The notes beneath the pieces are model-generated. The model searched no databases and was not told where the DNA came from. It worked only from the letters and a program-made list of their open reading frames with translations. Position numbers and translations under genes: made by a program. Positions 27,355 through 35,974 of a stretch of 64,000 nt of DNA are shown here, in pieces. Origin of the DNA: Bradyrhizobium sp. sBnM-33 (GTDB lineage Bacteria; Pseudomonadota; Alphaproteobacteria; Rhizobiales; Xanthobacteraceae); assembly GCF_032917945.1 (NCBI RefSeq), contig NZ_CP136624.1, positions 2,728,001 through 2,792,000 of the forward strand. Direction: 5' to 3'. Numbering within the stretch: position 1 is the first letter of the stretch; each line of letters starts with the position of its first letter.

Positions 27355-27425
27355 ATGGCCAAGAAGATTTACTGCATCGATACGAGTGCGCTGATTGCCG
27401 CATGGTACGAGCGTTATAAACCGAA
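27355..27425 (+). pseudogene. DUF4411 PIN-like toxin, N-terminal remnant
   Basis: The ATG at 27355 opens MAKKIYCIDTSALIAAWYER, the first strand of the DUF4411/PIN-like toxin with its catalytic Asp. The next residues no longer match, and a short frame leads to a stop. It sits directly after the ImmA remnant, as in intact modules of this type. Confidence 0.5.
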
Positions 27426-27551
27426 GCGGAAGCTTTCAGTCTACCGGCCTGCTGAAGACCCATGATCTGATCACAGCCTGCTGGCTCCGGATTTCGGAGG
27501 TCTGGCTGATGGTGTCACCACAATCGGCACTCTACCGCGAGACGCCCCCGA

Positions 27552-29828
27552 CTACATCCCGTGTCGAGCGGCCTGCGTCGACCGGTGCTCCGCCTCGGCA
27601 AGCGGATAGCGTGGGTGGCCGCCAAGCACTGTGCTCAACAAGGACTTACAGAACGCAGGCGTAAGCTTGCCGCGGTGGACCACGACGCTCTCGTGACCCG
27701 TCGCAGCCCGGGCGTTCTGCCACTGCCGATTGTAGCCGCGCTGTTCATTGGACTTGACGTGGCAAGCGGCGAAGTCCACGTCATCCAGCGTCGCCAATTG
27801 CCGCGCAAGTACCGGCCGCTTCGTATGGATGTGCACCCACATCGGACTCGGCATTGCACCATTGCGCAGCGCCTTGGGTTGCAGCTTGATCTCGAACAGC
27901 GTCCCTGGCTCGCCCTTTAACGCGCGCGGTAGATCCGCAGGCGCCAACTCCTCGGCCGCCCGCAAGTGTTCAAGGTACTTCTGCGACGGAAAGGCGTAGG
28001 TTTTCATGCAATCGATCCTGGTCGTGGCCTTTCGCTCGTTCAAAGCCTTGGCCAGCCCCTGCGCCTGGGACAACATCATCTTGAGCCGGACTGTCTTGTC
28101 GTGCACTTCGGGCACTTGCGCAGGCGTGAGTAGGCCGCTTCGGCGAGGCTCCTCCAACGCGGCCACACAGGCCTGCATCTCGGCGGCCTGCGTCTGCAAG
28201 CGCTCAACTACGGTGTCCACGACGTGGTCGGCGTCCTCGGGTTTCATCTGGCGCGCTTGCGAGACGGCCCTTTGGTGACCAGACAGATCGAATTGCAAAA
28301 GTTCGTCCAACCGCTTGAGGAGTTGCGTCAGTGCCTCGATCGACGGCGGGGCCTGCCAGATCGCCAAGCGTGCCGTCGCCGACGATGACGCCCTCGCATG
28401 CGCCTCCTCCGCGCTCACGAGGCTCTTCGTACCTAGATCCGAGAGCACGAGAACCTTGGCTGCTGGCACTGTGGCGTTGTCGGCCGTAGCGACCTGAGGC
28501 TGCGTCCGCCCGGCCGCCGAACTCCCAGCGCCAGCGGCCGGCGCGCGCTTGCCTTTCCCCTTCCTCCGCGCTGTAGTGCCTTCGGCCACTACATCCCTGC
28601 CGGTAGTGTTGGCCGGTATCGCAGCCCCAGCGTCGGCCGGCGGTGCAATGATGGCTGGCGTCTTCGGCTGCAGTGACAGGAGGCGCATGACCTCATGCGC
28701 AGTGACCCACGTGCCTTCCACGATCTGGCCCAACAGTTCCAATGGGAGGTCGGCACCTGTTCCGACATCGCCTAGCTTGGCAATGATGTCGTGCAACGCC
28801 AACGCAAATTCCGAAAGCCGCTCCATGACTCCTTCCAGAACGGCGCAGTGCTCTGCGTCGAGCGCGCGTCCTTTACTGTTTAGAACAGCGTCGGCCGTCG
28901 AGCGGAATGCCGGAAAAACGTCCTCGATGAATGTTCCCAACAGACGCACCCGCCCGTTCTCACCCATGAGGATTTCCCTCATGGCTGGTTCGAACGTGCT
29001 CGCCTGCGGCTCAATCATGACCTGCGCGAGAGCGACCCGCGATTGCAGATGCATGCACTTCATATTAAGTGCCCAGCCGGTGTGTAGCCGCAGTGCGGCC
29101 TCTTCGGCCTGCCGCATCTCGGCCGTTGTACTTGGTAATTTGGCAGTGGCGGCGCAGACGGACTGCATCCGTTCCGAGCGCAATGCCTTCTTTCCCCACC
29201 ACTCCATGCAGGCCGCATAGCGGTTCGCCACACTGGAAACCGCTCGGCTCAGCTGGTCGGGGGGAGCGTTGGATCGGAGCATCCGGTCGAGCACGGTGGC
29301 CGCACTCTTCCTGCTCTGCTCCAAGGCGTAGATAGTCGGGGTGGCCAGTGTGTTGCATTGGTCCGCCGCATGGAGCGCCTCGTCGCGGAGTCCGCGAGCC
29401 TGATCATCGGACAGAATGCTACGCGCTACATGCGGGGGCAGGCTTGCGCGGTAGTCCAGAACTTTTGAGCTTGCCTTGACGAGCTGGTCGATCAGCTCTT
29501 GCGCCTCCGACGAGTTCTGCGCTTGCATGGCTGCATTACGGCAAGCGTCAAGTTCCTCAACCAGGCGGTCCATTTGTCGCTTTGTTGCCTTGATCTCGTC
29601 GCCTGTCGAGGAAATGGGAACTGCCATACCCGAAGTTCGCGGCTGGCTGGCGACCGGCGCCGTTCTATCTTGAGGCCCAGAGCGCATCCGCTCCACGACG
29701 GAAGCGAACCGTTGGCTGCCTTCCCTAGGGGCAAGACTAGACTCCGAGCGCGAACTGCTCAATCCCCACGTGCTGTCGGCTCCAGCAACCCCAACGTGCG
29801 ATTTGCCAGGTCGGCCAATGCCCGTCAT
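27552..29828 (-). CDS. candidate type III effector, XopP/HLK (RipH)-like
   Basis: The 758-residue product starts MTGIGRPGKSHVGVAGADST, a Ser/Gly-rich, Asp-poor leader typical of type III signals. The body is mostly helical with many Ala/Leu/Gln stretches (for example QMDRLVEELDACRNAAMQAQ) and a basic linker RRKGKGKRAPAAGAG near residue 430. The carboxy part (MWVHIHTKRPV, LATLDDVDFAACHVKSNEQR, VVVHRGKLTPAFCKSLL) resembles the end of Xanthomonas XopP / Ralstonia HLK effectors, with HVK where that family has HLK. I place the start at 29828 because a tts box lies 44 bp upstream; the longer open frame from 29924 would begin before the box. The family assignment is from memory and moderate. Confidence 0.6.
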   Translation of the reverse strand: MTGIGRPGKSHVGVAGADSTWGLSSSRSESSLAPREGSQRFASVVERMRSGPQDRTAPVASQPRTSGMAVPISSTGDEIKATKRQMDRLVEELDACRNAAMQAQNSSEAQELIDQLVKASSKVLDYRASLPPHVARSILSDDQARGLRDEALHAADQCNTLATPTIYALEQSRKSAATVLDRMLRSNAPPDQLSRAVSSVANRYAACMEWWGKKALRSERMQSVCAATAKLPSTTAEMRQAEEAALRLHTGWALNMKCMHLQSRVALAQVMIEPQASTFEPAMREILMGENGRVRLLGTFIEDVFPAFRSTADAVLNSKGRALDAEHCAVLEGVMERLSEFALALHDIIAKLGDVGTGADLPLELLGQIVEGTWVTAHEVMRLLSLQPKTPAIIAPPADAGAAIPANTTGRDVVAEGTTARRKGKGKRAPAAGAGSSAAGRTQPQVATADNATVPAAKVLVLSDLGTKSLVSAEEAHARASSSATARLAIWQAPPSIEALTQLLKRLDELLQFDLSGHQRAVSQARQMKPEDADHVVDTVVERLQTQAAEMQACVAALEEPRRSGLLTPAQVPEVHDKTVRLKMMLSQAQGLAKALNERKATTRIDCMKTYAFPSQKYLEHLRAAEELAPADLPRALKGEPGTLFEIKLQPKALRNGAMPSPMWVHIHTKRPVLARQLATLDDVDFAACHVKSNEQRGYNRQWQNARAATGHESVVVHRGKLTPAFCKSLLSTVLGGHPRYPLAEAEHRSTQAARHGM

Positions 29829-29871
29829 ATTCCAATCTCCGATACAGGCGAGAATGCGCAGCCTGTCTAGA

Positions 29872-29899
29872 TAGAAGGCCCGGCTGACAATTAGCTGAC
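29872..29899 (-). promoter_or_regulatory. tts box upstream of the XopP-like gene
   Basis: On the minus strand GTCAGCTAATTGTCAGCC is followed by GGGCCTTCTA, a good tts-box match. It is 44 bp from the chosen start codon of the effector gene. Confidence 0.75.
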
Positions 29900-30147
29900 G
29901 AAGAGCATTCTCACGGATGCACAAAGAAAATCCGAATCACCGTGGCTCCAATTCCATGGAAGATGCCGTGGTGCTAGTGTCCCGAGTCACAAGTTCGCAA
30001 TCGTAGCTTCGCGTCGCTGTGCCAAAGATGGCGTGCTGGCAACAGCGACGGCGGATCTGATCGCGGTCCAGCAACTTGCGCCCCTGATATAGAGCGATGA
30101 CGAGCGTGCCGAACTGAAGTCGCTGACAATGCGGCGAAAGAAGGCGC
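29900..30147. other. no intact gene; possible transposase shreds
   Basis: On the minus strand a frame reads RKLLDRDQIRRRCCQHAIFG and TRSYDCELVTRDTSTTASS. It looks protein-like but I cannot name it. No start or ribosome site is visible. Confidence 0.25.
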
Positions 30148-30149
30148 TA

Positions 30150-31267
30150 GTACCCGGAATCATAGCTGAGTGATACGGCGGCCTTCGAACCTGCGTTGAC
30201 GGACCTTTTTCTTGGTCCAGGCGAAGGGCTCAGCCCTTTCGTTGTATGCGTCGATGTAGGCATCGATGTGCTCCTGGAGCTGCCTAAGGCTTGTGAAGGA
30301 AGCGCCGCTGAGCGACTGTCCCTGCAGGATCGAGAACCATACCTCGACCTGATTGAGCCAGGACGCGCTTGTCGGCGTGAAATGAAATTGCACATTGGGA
30401 TGGGCCTTGAGCCAGTGCTCGTTCTTCTTGTGGGTGTTGAGGTTGTCGAGGATGACGTGAAGCTGGCGTTTCGGAAAAGCCGCGGTGACGCTGTTCATGA
30501 AGTCGAGAAACTCGACGCGGCGACGGCGCTTCGAATGAGTCGCGATGATCTTTCCGGTGGCGACTTCAAGCGCCGCAAACAGCGTAGTCGTGCCATGCCG
30601 CTTGTAATCGTGGCTCTGGCCTGTCAAGGCGCGGCCATTGGGTAACTTCAGATAGCCCTGCGCTCGCTCCAAAGCCTGGATCGAAGGCTTCTCGTCCACG
30701 CATAGCACAATGGCCTTCTCGGGCGGGGCGATGTAGAGGCCAACGACATCGGCGGCTTTGGCGGTAAAGTTCGGATCGTTGCTCTCGCACCAGGATTTGC
30801 GAACCACAAGGTCGATCTTGTGGTTGCGCAGGAACCGCCAGACATATTGGACGTCAACGTCGCCCAGCGCCCCGGCCAGCAGCGGCCCGGTCCAGCGTGC
30901 GAACCCTTCCGGCGGCGGCTTATCCAGCAGCTTCAGAATCCGCTTATCGGTGGCCTTCGTATAGATCGGCTGCTTGCCTGGCCGCGGCTTGTCTTGCAGC
31001 CCTTCAAGGCCATGATCGGCATAGCGATGCCGCCAAAGGCTGACAATCCGCGGCTGGACCCCAACCTCCTTGGCGATCGACCGGGTGCTGCGCCCGGCCG
31101 CCGCCAACAGAACGATCCGAGCCCGCTTTAAATCGCGCTGCAATGTCACCGGTGAGCGGCAACATGCCTCAAGCACCTTGCGATCTTTCTTCGAAAGCTG
31201 GACTTCTCTTGCTTCGGGTATCATCCCGATGTTGAATCACGACTCACGCTCTATGAAAAGTGGGTAC
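30150..31267 (-). mobile_element. IS630-family element, intact, inserted in another IS630
   Basis: The ends read GTACCC inward at both sides and are flanked by TA (30148-30149 and 31268-31269), with GCGC on the outside of each TA. The 1.1-kb element holds one intact transposase gene on the minus strand. Immediately to the right starts the amino end of a different IS630 transposase. Confidence 0.75.
30160..31224 (-). CDS. IS630-family transposase, intact
   Basis: The 354-residue protein starts MIPEAREVQLSKKDRKVLEA. It has a helix-turn-helix (STRSIAKEVGVQPRIVSLWR), the DDE core with Asp in VLCVDEKPSIQALER, Asp in LHVILDNLNTHKK and Glu in SASWLNQVEVWFSIL. The carboxy end KKKVRQRRFEGRRITQL is complete. 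No lesion is seen. Confidence 0.9.
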   Translation of the reverse strand: MIPEAREVQLSKKDRKVLEACCRSPVTLQRDLKRARIVLLAAAGRSTRSIAKEVGVQPRIVSLWRHRYADHGLEGLQDKPRPGKQPIYTKATDKRILKLLDKPPPEGFARWTGPLLAGALGDVDVQYVWRFLRNHKIDLVVRKSWCESNDPNFTAKAADVVGLYIAPPEKAIVLCVDEKPSIQALERAQGYLKLPNGRALTGQSHDYKRHGTTTLFAALEVATGKIIATHSKRRRRVEFLDFMNSVTAAFPKRQLHVILDNLNTHKKNEHWLKAHPNVQFHFTPTSASWLNQVEVWFSILQGQSLSGASFTSLRQLQEHIDAYIDAYNERAEPFAWTKKKVRQRRFEGRRITQL

Positions 31268-31269
31268 TA

Positions 31270-31640
31270 GCGCTGGCTCTGAGAGCTCGGATTGTGCTGA
31301 CCTGCGCGGAGAGCGGTGAGAACGAGGAAGTGGCGGCCAAGTTGGGCCTGGACACGCAGACGGTAGGCAAATGGCAGCGTCGTTTTGTGAAGCGGCGCGT
31401 GGCCGGGCTGCACGACGAGCCGCGTTCCGGGGCGCCGCGCACGAGTGACGACGCTCGCATCGAAGCGGTGGTCGTGCGGACGCTGGAGAAATGCCCCCGA
31501 GAACGCCACCCATTGGAGTTCGCGCGACATGGCGAACGCCAACGGCCTGTCGGTGTCGACGGTGCAAGGCATCTGGCGAGCCTACGTCTCGGCGCCGTGT
31601 GGATGAAAAGTCCCAAATCCAGGCGCTGGGCCTGTTGGAA
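31270..31640 (+). pseudogene. IS630-family transposase, N-terminal remnant
   Basis: The frame reads LALRARIVLTCAESGENEEV, AAKLGLDTQTVGKWQRRFV and GLHDEPRSGAPRT, the helix-turn-helix half of a second IS630 type. A shift near 31495 changes frame (MANANGLSVSTVQGIWRAY in the alternative frame). A short piece DEKSQIQAL of the catalytic part follows, showing an internal deletion. It was probably the target of the intact IS630 to its left. Confidence 0.65.
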
Positions 31641-31683
31641 TACTCATCGGGGCTCGGTTGTGATTCAAGCTTCGGGTGGAACG

Positions 31684-32030
31684 ATTCGTTTTTGACTGAC
31701 GCCCAATGGACGAAGATGGAACCGCTGTGTCTCGGCAAACCGGGCGATCCCGGACGCAGCGGCAAGGACAACCGGCTGTTTGTTGAGGCGGTGTTATGGA
31801 TCGCGCGCCCGGGCAGTCCCTGGCGCGATTTGCCGCGCGCTTTCGGCCAATGAAATAGCGTGTACACGCGTTTCCGCGACTGGGTGAAGGCGGACGTGTG
31901 GACGCCTGTTCGGCGCGATCTCGGACGAGCCGGACATGTTATACGCCATGGTCGACGCCACGATCGTCAAGGTCCATCGCCACGGACGGGGCGCAAAAAA
32001 AACAAAGACAGGCCATCGGCCGTTTGAAAG
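31684..32030 (+). pseudogene. IS5-family transposase, N-terminal remnant
   Basis: The frame reads FLTDAQWTKMEPLCLGKPGD, PGRSGKDNRLFVEAVLWIAR and GSPWRDLPRAFGQ, then TGA where the family has Trp. After it come NSVYTRFRDWVKADV and, in another frame, SDEPDMLYAMVDATIVKVHR. It ends abruptly where the IS256 remnant begins. Confidence 0.65.
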
Positions 32031-32129
32031 GGGAATGTCAGATATTTCGTGTAAGAGGCCTCTGTGAAGGTTGAATTGTAGTCGTTTCTTGCATCAGCCG
32101 GACATTGTCATCGATCCCATGGTGGCTAA

Positions 32130-33779
32130 CCCGCATTTCTCACAGGGCCAATTGATTTGCGACGGCCATTGGTGGATCGGCGCGAAGGCGACGAGGACCG
32201 TGGCGCCGAAGGCGCTGGGGCGATTTGGTTTGTGTGTCTCCGCTGGGGCTTCTTAATGATGCCGCGGATTGGGCGCGGCGGCGCGTGTCAGGCCGGCTAG
32301 GCGCGGGCCTTGGCGGCTTCGGCCAGGCGACGGGCAGCACGGCCCCATTGTTCGGCGGCTGGGCAGGCCGAGGCCATGGCGATCTTGATGCGGCGGCAGG
32401 AGATGCGCACCAGTGCCCCGATCTTCAGCAGCTTGAGGCGGATGGTGCCGCAGGTGGCGTCGGCAAAGGCGGTGTCGGCAAGGCCGATGCGCCGCAGCGC
32501 ACAGATCAGCACGTAGGCCATCGCGGCGAACCACAGCCTGAGCTGGTTGGCCCGCATGGTCTGAGCCGAGGTGCGGTCAGCGTAGAGATCGAGCTGGCAT
32601 TCCTTGATCCGGTTCTCCATGTCGCCGCGGGCGCAGTAAATGTCCTCATAGAGCTGCCGCGCGCCCGCCTCGCTGCGCTTGAGCGAGGTTACGACGAAGC
32701 GCGGGTTGGCCTCGCCGTGCGTCCACTCCGCCTTGGCGACGACGCGGCGCTCCTGGCTCCAGCTATCAAGCGTCGTCCACTGGAAGTCCCTGAAGCGGCG
32801 CGCCGGGCGGCCGGTCTTCTCGGCCGCGGCTCTTGCCGTGGCAAGCTCCTCTTCGATCATGGCTACCAGGCGCGTGTTGCGAGCGAGCCCGAACAGGTAA
32901 TCCACGCGGTTCTGCTCGCACCATGCCATCAGCGCCTCGCGCGCAAAGCCTGAGTCCGCCCGTAGCAGGATGCGCACGAACGGCCAGCGGGCACGGATCT
33001 GCCGGACGATCCGCTCGACCTCCGCGACGCTGCCCGCGCTGGCGTCGATGTCGGAGGGGCGCAGTTTGGCTGCCAACAAATGCCGGCCGCAGAACACGTA
33101 TAGCGGCAGATAGCAGTAGCAGTCGTAATAGCCGTGGAAGAAGCGCCCCTCCTGCTGCCCGTGCAACGGGTCGTCGGTGGCGTCGAGATCGAGGATGATC
33201 TGGCGCGGCGGCTGCTTGTGCGCCTCCAGGAACAGCGTCACCGGCAACGCCTCGATCGCCGCCGCGTCGTAAGCGATCTTGTGATAGCGCGAAGGCTCGT
33301 TTCGGCTCAGTTCCAGCCGGTTCAGCGTCGACTTGCCGGCCACCGGTGCGCAGTCCTCGCGCCGGGCCGAAAGCTTGCCCGAAAGCACCGCCATCAGCGG
33401 ATCGTGCCGCAACTCGTCGTGGTCGTTGAGATCTTCATAGCCGAGCGCGATGCCAAATACCCGCTGCCCGATCAGTGTCGCCACCGTGTGCTCGATCAGG
33501 TCCTGCCGGCGATGATCGCGAAAGCAATCCGCAAAACGCCCCACCAGATCGATCGCCCGATCGGCCGCGCCCAGAAGCAGCGCGCCGGCATCCGACGTCA
33601 CCAGTCCAGCGTCAAAGGCCGCTTCCACGAGGCGTCCTTCCACCCTTCCAAAATCAAACCGGTCTGCGCTACACTCTGTCGGCATCGGGGCGCTCCTCGA
33701 ATCATCGCAAAGTCCTTCTCGCAAAAGAACCTTCGCTGATTCGGCGCCCCGATGCGCCTAACTCTGTGAGAAATGCGGA
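32130..33779 (-). mobile_element. IS1380-family element, intact
   Basis: Inverted repeats CCGCATTTCTCACAG at each end are flanked by CTAA (32126-32129 and 33780-33783), a 4-bp duplication. Removing the element restores the sequence GGTGG-CTAA-CAGTGG seen, with one extra base, in IS256 copy A near 20545, which confirms the insertion point. Confidence 0.85.
32297..33685 (-). CDS. IS1380-family transposase
   Basis: The 462-residue product starts MPTECSADRFDFGRVEGRLV at an ATG preceded by GAGGAG. It has LIGQRVFGIALGYEDLNDHD, the DDE residues in QIILDLDATDDPLHG and ILLRADSGFAREALM, then YCARGDMENRIKECQLDLYA with the final Glu. These are the characteristic motifs of IS1380 (IS4-like clan). No lesion is visible and both ends are present. 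Confidence 0.9.
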   Translation of the reverse strand: MPTECSADRFDFGRVEGRLVEAAFDAGLVTSDAGALLLGAADRAIDLVGRFADCFRDHRRQDLIEHTVATLIGQRVFGIALGYEDLNDHDELRHDPLMAVLSGKLSARREDCAPVAGKSTLNRLELSRNEPSRYHKIAYDAAAIEALPVTLFLEAHKQPPRQIILDLDATDDPLHGQQEGRFFHGYYDCYCYLPLYVFCGRHLLAAKLRPSDIDASAGSVAEVERIVRQIRARWPFVRILLRADSGFAREALMAWCEQNRVDYLFGLARNTRLVAMIEEELATARAAAEKTGRPARRFRDFQWTTLDSWSQERRVVAKAEWTHGEANPRFVVTSLKRSEAGARQLYEDIYCARGDMENRIKECQLDLYADRTSAQTMRANQLRLWFAAMAYVLICALRRIGLADTAFADATCGTIRLKLLKIGALVRISCRRIKIAMASACPAAEQWGRAARRLAEAAKARA

Positions 33780-33816
33780 CTAACAGTGGCCGGGCAGCAA
33801 GCTCTGTCAAGGCACC

Positions 33817-34000
33817 GGGTCCCCCTTCTCGTAGCCAAGATGATCACTTAGCTCCGCACCAAGCGCCCGCCCAATCAGCGCCTTCTTCAGCTGCTTGAAA
33901 AGCCCGTCTGCACCTGTGAGGTCTTCAGGCTTCTCATACTTAGCAAGCAGTTGATCCAATAGTTCAGGGTGTAATCGTCGTCTCGGTCCTCATGTGAGTC
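33817..34000 (-). pseudogene. IS256-family transposase 5' remnant (copy B)
   Basis: On the minus strand the DNA is closely similar to 21040-21211 of copy A, encoding the IS256 amino end with LFKQLKKALIGRALGAELSD. One base added near 33968 shifts the first codons. The rest of the gene is deleted. Confidence 0.6.
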
Positions 34001-34054
34001 TCCTCGGTAAGGTAAACTCACAGAAACCTACTTACACATTCTTTTGACAGCCTC

Positions 34055-34338
34055 TGGGCGCATCAGGAGCGGCACTCACCGAACCTGTGGTGAGCTGCCC
34101 TGAGACGATTTCGCGCTGGACCATAGCCGCTCGATTTGCCGGCTCTCGATGAGAATAGCCGGCGCGCTCTTTTGTCCAACCAGCACAACCAGCGCTTACC
34201 GCGCGTGAGGCCCGTGTAGGCGATGAGTCTTCTTGAGTATCCTGAAGTTGCTGCATGGCGACGGACACCAAAGACGGGTATTCTGACCCACTGGCAAATC
34301 CGGTCTCGCTTCGCATGATCTATCTTCTTCGGACCAGT
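34055..34338. other. no recognisable gene
   Basis: This short stretch lies downstream of the second nopP gene and ends at the IS256 remnant. A minus-strand open frame here shows no domain. Confidence 0.35.
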
Positions 34339-35205
34339 CTACATAAAGTCATCGTCGTCCCAATCCGGCATGGTATCTGGGGCACGCTGGGCCCCCCTGG
34401 TTTCACTGCCGTCACTGGGTTCAGCTTTAGAAAGATACAATTGAGGCTTGTTTTTCCGCTGCCATTCGCCGTCATCATTCTTCGTCCACTTGTCGGAATG
34501 CCGGGTAGGGTCAAGCACCATCATCGAGTCACTCACCTCAACAAAACCCAACGCCGCTGCGCGGGCTTTCGCGTCGTCGTTGACAGCATGAGAGAGGAGC
34601 AAAGGCCGTTCGCCGTCGAGCCGAAGCTGATGTTCCAACAGAATATCGCCTGCGTTCTCGACAAGGGGATGAGTAACCCGAAAATCCACCGTGGATGTGA
34701 GTTCGGTCCGTCCGGGAAACTGTTCCCGCCAGCGCGCGCGTGCCTTTTCCTCTTTGAACACATCACTCATGCTAGCTCCGCCTTCCGTTCGCAGAAGTCC
34801 AACACTCTTGTTGCCTAGCTGATAGCTGAAATAGCGTGCGTTTTCCGAACCAGATTTCCTGCCGTGGTCATAAGCAACTTGTGCCGTGCGTTCGGCTTTC
34901 GAGGATATGGGAAGCGAGTATCGCTGTGGTTTCGCGGCGATATGCTGGATTTCATCGCCAAAACAGTCCTTCACGTTCTCCTCGAATGAAGACCTTGTGA
35001 TCTCCACCACAGGAGGTCGCCGAACGAGGGAGTACGAGGGTGTTGCTCCCGAAGACGAGCTAGCGCTCGGCGCCGCTATGTGCATCCCAGCAAACATGTC
35101 CGCAAAGCGCTGGCTGTCTGCATCAGATTGCGTGTGGTTGGTGGCGGATTGTCTCATTTCATCAGTGTCGGAAGCACCGGGTAAGCTATTGATTCGGCCA
35201 TACAT
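34339..35205 (-). CDS. nopP: NopP-type type III effector (copy 2)
   Basis: The 288-residue product begins MYGRINSLPGASDTDEMRQS and carries ARYFSYQLGNKSVGLLRTEG, FPGRTELTSTVDFRVTHPLV, ENAGDILLEHQLRLDGERPL and VLDPTRHSDKWTKNDDGEWQ. It is collinear with copy 1 but closer, from memory, to the classical NopP of Bradyrhizobium japonicum. The tail lacks the long acidic repeat of copy 1 and ends MPDWDDDDFM. A tts box lies 71 bp upstream. It lies beyond the end of the rhcV operon on the same strand. Confidence 0.88.
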   Translation of the reverse strand: MYGRINSLPGASDTDEMRQSATNHTQSDADSQRFADMFAGMHIAAPSASSSSGATPSYSLVRRPPVVEITRSSFEENVKDCFGDEIQHIAAKPQRYSLPISSKAERTAQVAYDHGRKSGSENARYFSYQLGNKSVGLLRTEGGASMSDVFKEEKARARWREQFPGRTELTSTVDFRVTHPLVENAGDILLEHQLRLDGERPLLLSHAVNDDAKARAAALGFVEVSDSMMVLDPTRHSDKWTKNDDGEWQRKNKPQLYLSKAEPSDGSETRGAQRAPDTMPDWDDDDFM

Positions 35206-35275
35206 GGTGATTGGGTTTCCTATCCGTGAAGTATTCTCCCACTGAGTTCAGACTCGTCGGGCACCGCGAATTTGA

Positions 35276-35303
35276 TAGTCAGCCCAGCTGACGACGAGCT
35301 GAC
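35276..35303 (-). promoter_or_regulatory. tts box upstream of nopP2
   Basis: On the minus strand GTCAGCTCGTCGTCAGCT is followed by GGGCTGACTA. It matches the tts-box pattern and lies 71 bp before the nopP2 ATG. Confidence 0.75.
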
Positions 35304-35351
35304 GCGCAGGCGCTAAGCGTGTACGATCCGGCGTTCTACGCGAAGGCCACG

Positions 35352-35942
35352 CTATGGCGAACGGGCCAGCGCACCCGGCTCGTGCGAAAGCGGTTGCAGG
35401 CTGGCGTTTCCAGTATCGGCATTCCCAGCAAGTGCGAGCGATAGGCCGAGATTGTTGCGCAACATCTGATTGCCTGGGGCCGCTGCGAGAGCCTCGCGAT
35501 ATAGCGCTTGTGCTTCATCATGACGCCCCTCGGCGTCGAGGACCACCCCTTTTGCATTCAGGGCACGCAAATTACCAGGAACTGTAAGCAAGATCTTGTC
35601 GGCTACCTCAAGTGCTTCGCCCGCGCGTTTCTGTGCCAGAAGGGCCTGCGTAAGCGAGATTGCCGCATCGACATTGTCTGGCTTTTGCTTCAGAGCCTCA
35701 CGCAAACTCTCCTCGTCGGAAACCCGCAGGAGGGCGTGTGCAATGCGCTCGCGCATAGCAGGATCGATGTCCTTGGCGCCCAGCAACTCTGGCCGCGGCG
35801 TCTCTTGAACTGAGCTAGCTTGCTGATCCAGACTGGCGCAACCACCAAGCACAAGAGTGGCGAATAAAGCGAGGAGAGTAAAGCCCGAGGGCGGATGGAA
35901 CGCATACAATCGAGCAGCGAACCTTGTTGTAGGTGAATTCAT
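35352..35942 (-). CDS. TPR lipoprotein of the rhc operon (y4yS-like)
   Basis: The 196-residue product has a lipoprotein signal with lipobox LGGC (around residues 31-36) and tetratricopeptide helices (ALLAQKRAGEALEVADKILL, VPGNLRALNAKGVVLDAEGR, HDEAQALYREALAAAPGNQM). It lies 32 bp after rhcV on the same strand, the position of y4yS in NGR234. It may assist secretin or apparatus assembly, as other TPR lipoproteins do (inference). The last ~20 residues (SLQPLSHEPGALARSP) break off where TadD-like relatives continue, so the 3' end may be truncated by rearrangement. Confidence 0.65.
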   Translation of the reverse strand: MNSPTTRFAARLYAFHPPSGFTLLALFATLVLGGCASLDQQASSVQETPRPELLGAKDIDPAMRERIAHALLRVSDEESLREALKQKPDNVDAAISLTQALLAQKRAGEALEVADKILLTVPGNLRALNAKGVVLDAEGRHDEAQALYREALAAAPGNQMLRNNLGLSLALAGNADTGNASLQPLSHEPGALARSP

Positions 35943-35974
35943 GCCATCCTCTCACGACCGACTGCTGCACTCTG

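Larger units (their letters stand above)
32033..34054 (-). mobile_element. IS256-family remnant (copy B), interrupted by IS1380
   Basis: The left end (GGGAATGTCAGATATTTCGT) and right end (CTTACACATTCTTTTGACAG region) match copy A at 20456-21272. Only about 130 bp of the left subterminal part and about 240 bp of the transposase 5' end remain. The IS1380 element (32130-33779) sits inside the left part. Confidence 0.65.

Noticed and set aside
29829..29924. Longer start for the XopP-like gene
   Set aside because: It would place the tts box inside the coding region.
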